Shown here: one piece after another, positions 25,919-33,846 of the stretch
How positions within the stretch are numbered: the first letter of the stretch is position 1
Layout of the letters: every line of letters starts with the position of its first letter
The notes under the pieces: generated by a model
What the model was told of the DNA's origin: nothing
Seen by the model: only the letters and a program-made list of their open reading frames with translations
The model's database searches: none
Program-made: the position numbers and the translations under genes
Assembly: GCA_945901065.1 (NCBI GenBank)
Contig: CAMDKI010000005.1
Coordinates: forward strand, 62,001-126,000
Direction: 5' to 3'
Length of the DNA stretch: 64,000 bases
Origin: Chitinophaga pinensis
Lineage (GTDB): Bacteria; Bacteroidota; Bacteroidia; Chitinophagales; CAIOSU01

Positions 25919-26698
25919 GTGAAACTTATAAAACTTGGTAACAAAGGCGATGAGGTCGCACTTTGGCAATATTTTCTGATTGGGCAAGGCTATGCAATAC
26001 GCGGCGGCGCCGATGGCGATTTTGGCCCAGCTACTTTCGAAGCAACTGTTCTTTTTCAGCAGAATCATGGTTTGCAGCCCGATGGGGTAGTAGGCAACCG
26101 GAGCTACGGTGTGGCCATGACCTTGGGTTTTGGTGGCGTAACCGATACCGACAAGAGCCGCATCAGCCAAAACTGGCCTCCGGCTCCTAGCCATTTGGTG
26201 CCACTGGTTGGCAATGCTGCTAAGCAAAATGTCTTTGGTACGTTTGCTTTTAAAATAGACCCCAAAAACGACGGCAGTATTATAGTTACCGATAACTGGG
26301 CGCAAAATAACATGACCATGGTAACCGTGCCCCAATTAAAGAAGGTAACTGGTACGGGCGATAAAATTTATTTTCATAAAAAAGGCGCCGAGCAGCTAAA
26401 GGCTCTTTGGGCAGGGTGGGAGCGTGAAGGTTTGCTGCATTTAGTTAAAACCTACTCAGGGGCTTACAACCCACGATTGATACGTGGCAGCGAAACCAAC
26501 CTAAGTATGCACGCATTTGGTACCGCTTTTGATATTAACGTAGCTTGGAACAAGCTAGGTGCCGTGCCAGCATTGGTAGGCCAGCAGGGGCAAGTGCGTG
26601 AGTTGGTGCCACTGACCAATGAGCTTGGATTTTATTGGGGTGGCCATTTCAAAAACAGACCAGACGGCATGCACTTCGAAATTGCTAAACTGCTGTAG
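25919..26698 (+). CDS. M15-family peptidoglycan peptidase with PG-binding domain
   Basis: A 259-residue protein starting with GTG. An N-terminal peptidoglycan-binding domain (1-70: LGNKGDEVALWQYFLIGQGY, GDFGPATFEATVLFQQNHGL, DGVVGNRSYG) is followed by an M15 D,D- or L,D-peptidase domain. The zinc ligands are seen as SMHAFGTAFDIN (His198, Asp205) and GMHFE (His252). No signal peptide or membrane segment is visible. It therefore looks like a phage endolysin (CwlK/Ply type) or a protein released by another route, rather than a classical periplasmic carboxypeptidase. No other phage genes are near. Confidence 0.85.
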   Translation: MKLIKLGNKGDEVALWQYFLIGQGYAIRGGADGDFGPATFEATVLFQQNHGLQPDGVVGNRSYGVAMTLGFGGVTDTDKSRISQNWPPAPSHLVPLVGNAAKQNVFGTFAFKIDPKNDGSIIVTDNWAQNNMTMVTVPQLKKVTGTGDKIYFHKKGAEQLKALWAGWEREGLLHLVKTYSGAYNPRLIRGSETNLSMHAFGTAFDINVAWNKLGAVPALVGQQGQVRELVPLTNELGFYWGGHFKNRPDGMHFEIAKLL

Positions 26699-26704
26699 AT
26701 TGGT

Positions 26705-26838
26705 GGATTGGTTATTGGTTAATGGGTTATTAGTTAATTGGTTATTTGCTTGCCTCGCCTTGGGCGAGGGTTATTTGCTGATTGGTTATTCGTTGATTTG
26801 TTAACCGGTTGATTGGTTAATTGGTTATTTCGTTATCG
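26705..26838. repeat. imperfect TTGGTTAT-type tandem repeats with palindromic insert
   Basis: About 130 bases made of degenerate units related to attggttatt and ttaattggtt, beginning a few bases after the M15 stop. In the middle, 26751-26769 (tgcctcgccttgggcgagg) forms a seven-base-stem palindrome and is flanked on both sides by the same ten bases, GTTATTTGCT (26741-26750 and 26770-26779). The duplication looks like a target-site repeat of a tiny inserted element. Confidence 0.7.
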
Positions 26839-26920
26839 AACCCGCAACTCGTAACCCGTAACTCGTAACCCGCAACTCGTAACTCGCAACTCGTAACCCG
26901 TAACTCGCAACCCACAACCC
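26839..26920. repeat. tandem heptad repeats AACYCGY
   Basis: Eleven to twelve head-to-tail copies of a seven-base unit AACYCGY (for example aactcgt, aacccgc, aacccgt), ending at the stop of the PhoX-like gene. No spacers of CRISPR size exist. It is a simple-sequence tract of the kind that changes length by slippage; no function can be read. Confidence 0.8.
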
Positions 26921-28395
26921 TAAAATCCCGTGATAGCTATAACCACTGTTTTGTTGAACGGAGCAGGGTTGTTTTTATTGGGGTGCTGAATGCTCACAAA
27001 CATGGTTTTGCCATCGGGCGTAAACATAGTGCCTGTGGTTTCGCATCCTTCTGGCCCAATCAAAAAGCGTTTTAGGTCGTTAGCAGTAGGGTTGGGGTTA
27101 TCCAAATCCAAGAAATAAATCTCGTTGTACACTTCGTCTTTTGCCAAGCCTGGTTCTCCAACGCGGTTGTTGGTATTACCAATCAGGTCCTCGTTAATCA
27201 TCAGGTAGTTTTTACCGTTTACTTTTCCCAAGTACATGCCATCAGGGCTAGCAAAGTTGCCAGCAAGTGTTCCGGTTATATCGCCGCCAGCAACTAGCGG
27301 GCGCATTTTTAAGGTATTCAGGTCTAGTTCCAATACGCGGCCATACAAGTCGCTATAGTTGTTTTCGCCTTTGTGGCAGCAAGCATTGAAGTAATTGGAA
27401 GGTTTGGCTCCAAGACCGACTGCACGGTCGAGGTTATATTCGTTGTTTCCAGTTTCTGAAATGTAAATTTTATCACCTACACCGTCTACCCATTCGTGGC
27501 GCACAAACAAGGTTGCACCCAAGCGAATGGCTACATCACGGGCAATTAACAAAGAGTCCTTATCGCGGGGCAGGGTAAGCCACTCACCGCTTTCGCCGTC
27601 AGCCGATTGTTTGTAGGCATAAAGCTGGCCACTGGTATACACACCAGCGGTATCGGCCACAAACTTAAAAAACACAGCCGGGGTAGCATCATCGGTAAGG
27701 TAAACGGTTTTATTGTCGGCCATAATATGGGCATCTTCGTGCTCATAGCGGCCCATAGCATAAAGCTTGTGCAGTGCTTTGCCACTAATAGGGTCTACCT
27801 CAACCATCCAGCCAAAGTTCTGGTAACGTTTAAGGCCCTTAAAGTTGCTGGTGTCGCGGTATTCGCCTGTAAGGGCTGCATTATTGCTGGGCTCGGTTTC
27901 TTCGGCTGTAAGTATGGTATTTTGTGGGGTTAGTGTGCCACCGCAATTGCGCAGCGTGCCGCCAACAGGTGCAAAGTCAATATGTTTTATGGCTAGGGTT
28001 TTCCAGGTGCCATTTTCTTTCTTTATCTCCAATAAAGCGCCGCCGCCGCCATCACCAAGGTTATCGTCTAGGTTCTTGCTTTCGTGGTTCACATACAGGT
28101 AACCATGTTCGTTGCTGCCGTCAATAGGTATGTAAGCTGTAAAGTCTGCCGATTCCCTTGCTGCGAATTTCTTCCCATCTGCACGCAAAACCGAGTCTAT
28201 GCCAGCCGTGTATATAATGTCGTACTTATAGCCTTCGGGTATTATAACCGTGCGGTTGTCAAAATTAGAGGCAACGGGTTTAAACAAACTAAAGCTATCT
28301 ACAACAGCATCAGTAGTTACGGTAGGCTGTACTTCAGCAGTACCACAAGAGAACAAAAAAAGGAAAGCGAATGCTAACAAGTATACCAGGCGCAT
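26920..28395 (-). CDS. PhoX-like (DUF839) lipoprotein
   Basis: About 491 residues from the ATG at 28395 (MRLVYLLAF); ten further codons upstream are unlikely. The signal peptide ends in the lipobox FLFSCG, so this is a Sec-exported lipoprotein, whereas proteobacterial PhoX phosphatases are Tat-exported. DUF839 features include NHESKNLDDNLGDGGGG, GGTLTPQNTILTAEETEP, YEHEDAHIMADNKTVYLTDD, FASPDGMYL and GPEGCETTGTMFTPDGKTMF. The family includes Ca/Fe-dependent alkaline phosphatases; whether this member is active on phosphate esters cannot be decided here. Confidence 0.82.
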   Translation of the reverse strand: MRLVYLLAFAFLFLFSCGTAEVQPTVTTDAVVDSFSLFKPVASNFDNRTVIIPEGYKYDIIYTAGIDSVLRADGKKFAARESADFTAYIPIDGSNEHGYLYVNHESKNLDDNLGDGGGGALLEIKKENGTWKTLAIKHIDFAPVGGTLRNCGGTLTPQNTILTAEETEPSNNAALTGEYRDTSNFKGLKRYQNFGWMVEVDPISGKALHKLYAMGRYEHEDAHIMADNKTVYLTDDATPAVFFKFVADTAGVYTSGQLYAYKQSADGESGEWLTLPRDKDSLLIARDVAIRLGATLFVRHEWVDGVGDKIYISETGNNEYNLDRAVGLGAKPSNYFNACCHKGENNYSDLYGRVLELDLNTLKMRPLVAGGDITGTLAGNFASPDGMYLGKVNGKNYLMINEDLIGNTNNRVGEPGLAKDEVYNEIYFLDLDNPNPTANDLKRFLIGPEGCETTGTMFTPDGKTMFVSIQHPNKNNPAPFNKTVVIAITGF

Positions 28396-28454
28396 GGGGT
28401 AATATTTTACACAAAAGTACATCATGCTGGGCTTATTGCATTATTATGGTTGTG

Positions 28455-28754
28455 TTAAGTGTGCTGTTGCAGCAACTGTTTTAACTGATGGCTTGGCACC
28501 ACGCCCGATTGTTGCCATAAGATTTTACCGTTTTTAAAAAGGATAAGCGTAGGCACACCGCGAATTTGGTATTTGGCAGCTACTTGAGGATTTTTGTCAA
28601 CATCAATTTTAATAATCCGGGCATCATCTCCGGCTTCGGTGGCCACCTCATCCAATATAGGGGCCATGGTTTTGCAAGGGCCGCACCAGGTGGCAAAAAA
28701 ATCTACTAGCACGGGTTTGTCGCTGTTTATGATATCGTTAAAGTTGCCTTTCAT
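28455..28754 (-). CDS. thioredoxin
   Basis: A 99-residue cytoplasmic thioredoxin with the redox motif WCGPCK (in VDFFATWCGPCKTMAPI), the buried Asp region IIKIDVDKNPQVAAKY and the cis-proline RGVPTLILFKNGK. It reduces disulfides, with electrons normally from thioredoxin reductase, not encoded here. No signal peptide. It lies between SecDF and the PhoX-like gene on the same strand but separated by a terminator. Confidence 0.93.
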   Translation of the reverse strand: MKGNFNDIINSDKPVLVDFFATWCGPCKTMAPILDEVATEAGDDARIIKIDVDKNPQVAAKYQIRGVPTLILFKNGKILWQQSGVVPSHQLKQLLQQHT

Positions 28755-28841
28755 AATACTTGGTTTACTTCATAACCAACAATGGCTGTCAATTTGTTCC
28801 GCAACTTAGAGGAACGAACTCAAGAGGTTTTTGGATAAAAA

Positions 28842-28870
28842 AAAGCCGCATCGTTTTCGGATGCGGCTTT
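28842..28870 (-). terminator. terminator of secDF
   Basis: On the minus strand an 11-base stem (aaagccgcatc/gatgcggcttt) with a seven-base loop is followed by a run of eight T. It lies 22 bases after the secDF stop. Confidence 0.88.
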
Positions 28871-28891
28871 TTACAACAGGTCGAAAAGCGA

Positions 28892-31800
28892 TTAAGCTTT
28901 CAATTCTTTTTTCTTGCGATACGCTTGGATGTCTACAACCAATGGTGCCGCGATAAAGATGGAAGAGTAAGTACCGAAACCGATACCAATCAACAAGGCA
29001 AAGGCAAAACCACGGATAACCTCACCACCAAAGATGAACAACATCAATACTACTATAATGGTGGTAAATGAAGTCATAATCGTACGGCTAAGAGTGTTGT
29101 TGATAGCTAGGTTGGTTACTTCTGCAACTTTTTTGCTTGGGTACTCAAACAAGTATTCACGGATACGGTCAAATACAATCACGGTATCGTTCAACGAATA
29201 GCCTATCACGGTAAGAACTGCCGCTATAAAGTTCTGATCAATTTCTAGAGAGAAAGGCAAAATACCTTTAAATATAGTGAACAAACTGAGTAGCACCAGT
29301 ACATCGTGGGTGGTGGTTATCAATGCAGCGATTGCAAACTCTGCCTTGCGGAAACGTAGCAAAATGTACAAGAAGATAATAAGTAAGGAGAAGATGGTTG
29401 CAAAAATTGCTGCATTTTTAATATCGGCAGCAATAGTAGGACCAGTTTTCGATGCGGCTACTTTATAGTCTGTTTTGAACTGCTCGTAAGTAGGTTCATT
29501 TGCATAGAAGCCTTTAAGTGACTCATATAGTTTAACATCTACAACACTATCAACTTCGCTACCAGTTTCGGCCACACGGTACGAGGTAACAATTTTCAAT
29601 TGGTTCAACGATTCGCTGCCGAAAGTTTTAACGCTAGTTGATGTATTCTCTAAGTTGGTAGCTAAAGAAGCTCTAACATCATTTACGCTAACCGTTTGGT
29701 CGAAACGGATTTGGTAGCTTCTACCACCTTGGAAGTCGACACCGTATTCAAAACCACGAGTAAGCGCCGATACTAGGCCAAGTACAACGATAGCACTGGA
29801 AAAAATGTAAGAAATTTTTCGTTTCTGGATAAACTGGAAATTCGCATTGGCCAGCACACTCTTAGTAGCACTGGTAAAGAATGACATTTTGCCACCATTG
29901 AGGGTAATTCGTTCCATTAACAAGCGCGAAACCAACACCGCAGTAAGCATCGATGATACTATACCTACCATCAAAATCAAAGCAAAACCACGAATGGGGC
30001 CTACACCGAAGTAGTACAACACACCACCGGTTAATAGCGTGGTAATGTTTGCATCGATAATGGAAGTGTATGATTTAGAGTAACCTTCTGAAATGGCAGT
30101 AAGCATGCTTTTGCCTTTCTCTAACTCTTCTTTAATACGTTCATAAATAATCACGTTTGCATCTACAGCCATACCAATGGTAAGTACTATACCTGCAATA
30201 CCAGGCAAGGTAAGTGCTGCACCAAAAGATGCCAAAGTACCTAGTATAAAGACAATGTTCAGTAGCAATACCAAATCAGCAATTAAACCTGCTTTGCTGT
30301 AGTAAAAGGCCATAAAAGCAACAACTAACAGAAAACCTCCAAGCAATGAGTAAAGGCCTGCGTTGATTGCCTCGGCACCCAACGTAGATCCTACAATGGC
30401 TTCTTCAACAATAACGGCAGGGGCTGGTAGTTTACCAGAACGGATAATGCTCGCCAAATCTTCTGCTTCGCGAACATCAAAGTCGCCAGTGATAACTGAT
30501 GTAGAAGATAGCTCTTGCTGAACGGTAGGGGCTGTATAAACCCTGTTGTCCATTACAATAGCTACGCTCTTCTTAATGTTTGCACCTGACAACCTTTTCC
30601 AATTTTGTGCACCAGTACTAGTCATGTACATGGTAATGTTTGGCAAACCAGTTACTTGGTCAGACAAACGCTCAGCGTTTGCTACATCATCACCTCCAAG
30701 TGGCGCTTCATCGGTGTTGTTTGCAGTTTTAATTAAGTGCAATGCATAAATGCTGGTACCGCGAATCATTTTGGCGCTCCACAAAAACTTGATGTTCCTT
30801 GGGAACAAAGCACGCACTTGTGGGTCGTTCAACCAACGGTCAACACTATCACGGTCGTTGCTGTAAGAGTAACCAATAACCGAACCTTGGCCGTATTGGT
30901 AACCACCGCTTTCGGTTTGGAAAATGTTTGGTTGGATAAGCGAATACTGAGTACCGTATAATGGATACTGCTTGCGCAATTTTGCTGCATCTTGGGTAGC
31001 CAAAGCCGATGAGTCGGTTGTTGCACCAGCTTCAGTAGTAGTATCGTCAAGTGTCGCCAAATTTGCATTAGAGTCTGACGCGGTAACGTCAGTTACTGCA
31101 ATAGAATCATTAACTGGGTTAGTTATAGTTGAATCAGTGCTAACTAGTGAGCTATCAACGGCACTAGCGGTATCAACAGCAGTTTTCGCTGAATCGGAAA
31201 CGAAGCCTTTATATTCGGCAACAATTGAGTTTGCCTCTTCCATAGAAGGTGCAATTTCCGCGTTCTCAAACGTTTCCCAGAACTCCAATTTAGCGGTTGA
31301 TTGCAATAGGTTTCGGGCACGTTCAGCATTTTTAATACCAGGAAGCTCAATCTCAATCCGTTGGGTAAGGGTTTGCTCAGTAATGTTAGGGTTGGCAACA
31401 CCCAAACCATCAACACGGGCACGCACAATTTCAACCGTTTTGCTAAAAGCGGCATTTGCTTCTTCGCGTATAGCAGATATAACTTGTGCATCGGTGTTAT
31501 TGTACTGTATTTTATCTTTATTCGATGGGGTAGCAAAAATGGCAGCCAATGGCTGTTTGTTGGCTTGCTTTAGGTACGCAGCTTCAAACAACGTAATAAA
31601 GTCGGTATTGGCAGTTAGCTGCTGTTTACGTGCTTCTTCTAGAGCAGCTAAAAAGGCAGGGTCTTTGCTGTCGTCGCTCATGGCAACTAATAGCTCATCC
31701 ATGCTTACTTGTAGCGTTACGCTCATACCACCACTTAGGTCAAGACCTAAACCAAGTTGGTATTTTTTCAATTCGCCGTAGGTATATTCTACAATTCCTA

Positions 31801-32041
31801 GGCTAAGTACCGGTGTATTGTAAACTGAGTCAAGATACCTTGCCTCTAAGGCATCCAGTAAACTTGCAATAGCAACGGTATCGTCGCGCATACCATCGTA
31901 AGTAGGCAATTCTACTTGCTCTTTAGCGTATTCCTCAGCCTTTCTTTCTACACGGCCCGTGAAAAAGGTAAATGAAAGGTGATAAATACAAACTAGCAGT
32001 AGAACGATGACGAATACTCTGATTAATCCTTTAGCTTGCAT
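28892..32041 (-). CDS. secDF: protein translocase SecDF (fused)
   Basis: A 1,049-residue fusion of SecD and SecF, the proton-driven accessory of Sec export. The SecD part begins with a membrane helix and GLGLDLSGGMSVTLQV. The first periplasmic domain contains an Asp/Thr/Ser/Ala-rich insert at about 265-350. SecD motifs include RIEIELPGIKNAERA and the six-helix block with AGIVLTIGMAVDANVIIYERI. The SecF half starts near residue 700 with GFEYGVDFQGGRSYQIRF and ends with VIGYSLNDTVIVFDRIRE. Fusion is the rule in Bacteroidota. It works with YajC (2114-2482). Confidence 0.96.
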   Translation of the reverse strand: MQAKGLIRVFVIVLLLVCIYHLSFTFFTGRVERKAEEYAKEQVELPTYDGMRDDTVAIASLLDALEARYLDSVYNTPVLSLGIVEYTYGELKKYQLGLGLDLSGGMSVTLQVSMDELLVAMSDDSKDPAFLAALEEARKQQLTANTDFITLFEAAYLKQANKQPLAAIFATPSNKDKIQYNNTDAQVISAIREEANAAFSKTVEIVRARVDGLGVANPNITEQTLTQRIEIELPGIKNAERARNLLQSTAKLEFWETFENAEIAPSMEEANSIVAEYKGFVSDSAKTAVDTASAVDSSLVSTDSTITNPVNDSIAVTDVTASDSNANLATLDDTTTEAGATTDSSALATQDAAKLRKQYPLYGTQYSLIQPNIFQTESGGYQYGQGSVIGYSYSNDRDSVDRWLNDPQVRALFPRNIKFLWSAKMIRGTSIYALHLIKTANNTDEAPLGGDDVANAERLSDQVTGLPNITMYMTSTGAQNWKRLSGANIKKSVAIVMDNRVYTAPTVQQELSSTSVITGDFDVREAEDLASIIRSGKLPAPAVIVEEAIVGSTLGAEAINAGLYSLLGGFLLVVAFMAFYYSKAGLIADLVLLLNIVFILGTLASFGAALTLPGIAGIVLTIGMAVDANVIIYERIKEELEKGKSMLTAISEGYSKSYTSIIDANITTLLTGGVLYYFGVGPIRGFALILMVGIVSSMLTAVLVSRLLMERITLNGGKMSFFTSATKSVLANANFQFIQKRKISYIFSSAIVVLGLVSALTRGFEYGVDFQGGRSYQIRFDQTVSVNDVRASLATNLENTSTSVKTFGSESLNQLKIVTSYRVAETGSEVDSVVDVKLYESLKGFYANEPTYEQFKTDYKVAASKTGPTIAADIKNAAIFATIFSLLIIFLYILLRFRKAEFAIAALITTTHDVLVLLSLFTIFKGILPFSLEIDQNFIAAVLTVIGYSLNDTVIVFDRIREYLFEYPSKKVAEVTNLAINNTLSRTIMTSFTTIIVVLMLFIFGGEVIRGFAFALLIGIGFGTYSSIFIAAPLVVDIQAYRKKKELKA

Positions 32042-32075
32042 CGATTGGGGTTAATTGGTTCTTAATTTTGGCTGG

Positions 32076-32083
32076 CAAATATA
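32076..32083 (-). promoter_or_regulatory. -7 box before secDF (TATATTTG)
   Basis: On the minus strand TATATTTG matches TAnnTTTG, 34 bases before the secDF ATG. No clear -33 element is seen. Confidence 0.35.
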
Positions 32084-32237
32084 AGCAAATAATTGTGGAA
32101 TAGTGATGTGTAATTCTTCGGTAAATTAGTGGACAACTTTAACGCTGGTTTACTTCAATTTTCGGCAAGGCTTTTAGCAAGTGCTGTCCCTAAACGGCCC
32201 AATCCTATCAACACGAAACTCGAATTCATCGTATTTA

Positions 32238-33833
32238 CTAGTTCTTCAGTATTTTAATGCTGTGGGCGAAGTTAGCGTTATTCAGGTTAACCAAATACAT
32301 GCCGGCAGGTAAATTATCTCCTACTATTACTTCACCAAACGGCGTTTCTACGTCCCATTGATTTAACAAGTGCCCAGCCATGTCATATATAGCTATGTTC
32401 GATTGCGACAATCCGCTTTCGCCCGTAAAAAATGAAATTGACGTTTGGGTATTGAACACCGAAGGTTTGGCAATTAAATAAGGCTCTGGTGTGGTTGCAT
32501 CGGTTATGCCAGTTAGGTTTGCGCACTCAAGACCAGCATTTAGTACAGTTGTTTGGCCAGAAGTTAAACTGATGTTGGTAAATATTTGGGTGCTGCACCC
32601 TGCTCGCGTAAATCTTACATCGTACACGCCCGGTTGCCCCGTTCCGGTATAATAGTCGCCGTTATAATTGCTAACGCTGAAATTATCGGTGCCCAAAACG
32701 TCGACCTTAACGGTATTGAGGTCGGTGTTATTGGTGGTGTTGGTTACCTTGCCCTCTAGGTAACAGGCTCTCTGGTAGTTAGGTGTTAGAACGAATAAGC
32801 CCTCTTCAATGTCGCTGGCTATAATGGTGCCAGATGGGAAATAAGTAAAAACGCCCCAACAGCCATTAAATCCATCGCTGGCAATAAAAGGGGAGGTATC
32901 ATATTGCCCAATTTCAATTACATTATTCTTTTTGGTAGCGTCCACTATCACCACACCTACCTTATAATAGGATGCAACTACAAAATCGCCAACAAAATAT
33001 GCATTGTGCGGAATAACCCCCGACCCTGGATATGCCTGATAACGGTCGGTTTCTGAAATGTTATTCAAATCGCTTACATCATAAAAAGACAAATAACCAC
33101 CCGATACTTCATCGCTATTTACCAAATAGTTGCCATCATTGGTAAGCCAGCTATTGTGGGTAAACCTACTTGGTGTTTCTTGGTTCGCAAGCACCGTTAG
33201 GCTTCCTTTTACACTAACATCTACTACCGCAAAATTACCAGCATAAATTTGAGCTGCCCACAATGTATCGCCCCTTGCATAGCCATCGTGTACATAAGCT
33301 CCTTCATATCGGCCTGCGTAGGTGGGGTTCCAAGGGTCGTTGCGCAAATCAACAATATATGCTCCTCTTTTATCGGTTGGAATGGAGCGGATAGAATCGT
33401 TGAAGCCAAACAAATAGGCAAAACCTACCTCATCAATAAAAATGGTGTGAGCGGTAGCTAGTTCGGCATTGAAATTTACTTCCTTGGTTACTATTGAATC
33501 GGGTAAATAGGCCAAATCAATAATCAGTAGCCCGTTGCTGGTTTCGTTGGTAATATAAGCATAGTGACTCCAAGTTCTTAAACTGCGCCATGTAGATTGT
33601 GGGCCAACAACGCTGTGCAGCTTTATTGGATTGTCGGGGTCGGTTACATCCACTATTTCGGTGCTATTTCTTAACCCAACTAACGCATATTCATTGCCGA
33701 GGGTGTCCACATATCCCCAAATATCATTTGCCTCGTCATTGAATTGCACCAAGGCATTCAGCGATAGATTGGTTTGTGCAAAGCTAGATGCAACAATGGT
33801 AGCGACAAGCACAAAGCTTAAAAGATGTTTCAT
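32238..33833 (-). CDS. choice-of-anchor B family T9SS cargo protein
   Basis: A 531-residue secreted protein: signal peptide (ending VASSFAQ) and a beta-propeller-like choice-of-anchor B domain. The latter has repeated phrases such as DIWGYVDTLGNEYALVGLR, IVDVTDPDNPIKLH, YAYITNETSNGLLIIDL and TFYNSWLTNDGNYLVNSDE-like segments. A carboxypeptidase-regulatory-like segment follows (GKVTNTTNNTDLNTVKVDV, DVRFTRAGCSTQIFTNI), then a short type A T9SS sorting tail (SNIAIYDMAGHLLNQWDV, LPAGMYLVNL). It is homologous over the first 400 residues to the gene 13 bases upstream, a tandem duplication. Confidence 0.88.
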   Translation of the reverse strand: MKHLLSFVLVATIVASSFAQTNLSLNALVQFNDEANDIWGYVDTLGNEYALVGLRNSTEIVDVTDPDNPIKLHSVVGPQSTWRSLRTWSHYAYITNETSNGLLIIDLAYLPDSIVTKEVNFNAELATAHTIFIDEVGFAYLFGFNDSIRSIPTDKRGAYIVDLRNDPWNPTYAGRYEGAYVHDGYARGDTLWAAQIYAGNFAVVDVSVKGSLTVLANQETPSRFTHNSWLTNDGNYLVNSDEVSGGYLSFYDVSDLNNISETDRYQAYPGSGVIPHNAYFVGDFVVASYYKVGVVIVDATKKNNVIEIGQYDTSPFIASDGFNGCWGVFTYFPSGTIIASDIEEGLFVLTPNYQRACYLEGKVTNTTNNTDLNTVKVDVLGTDNFSVSNYNGDYYTGTGQPGVYDVRFTRAGCSTQIFTNISLTSGQTTVLNAGLECANLTGITDATTPEPYLIAKPSVFNTQTSISFFTGESGLSQSNIAIYDMAGHLLNQWDVETPFGEVIVGDNLPAGMYLVNLNNANFAHSIKILKN

Positions 33834-33846
33834 AAATAACAGTTAA

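Noticed and set aside
26839..26920. Possible CRISPR array
   Set aside because: Units are seven bases and directly adjacent; there are no spacers and no cas genes.
30972..31781. Plus-strand open frame of 269 codons
   Set aside because: It is antisense to the SecD part of secDF; the Ser/Ala/Val-rich translation reflects the repetitive Asp/Thr/Ala-rich insert on the other strand.
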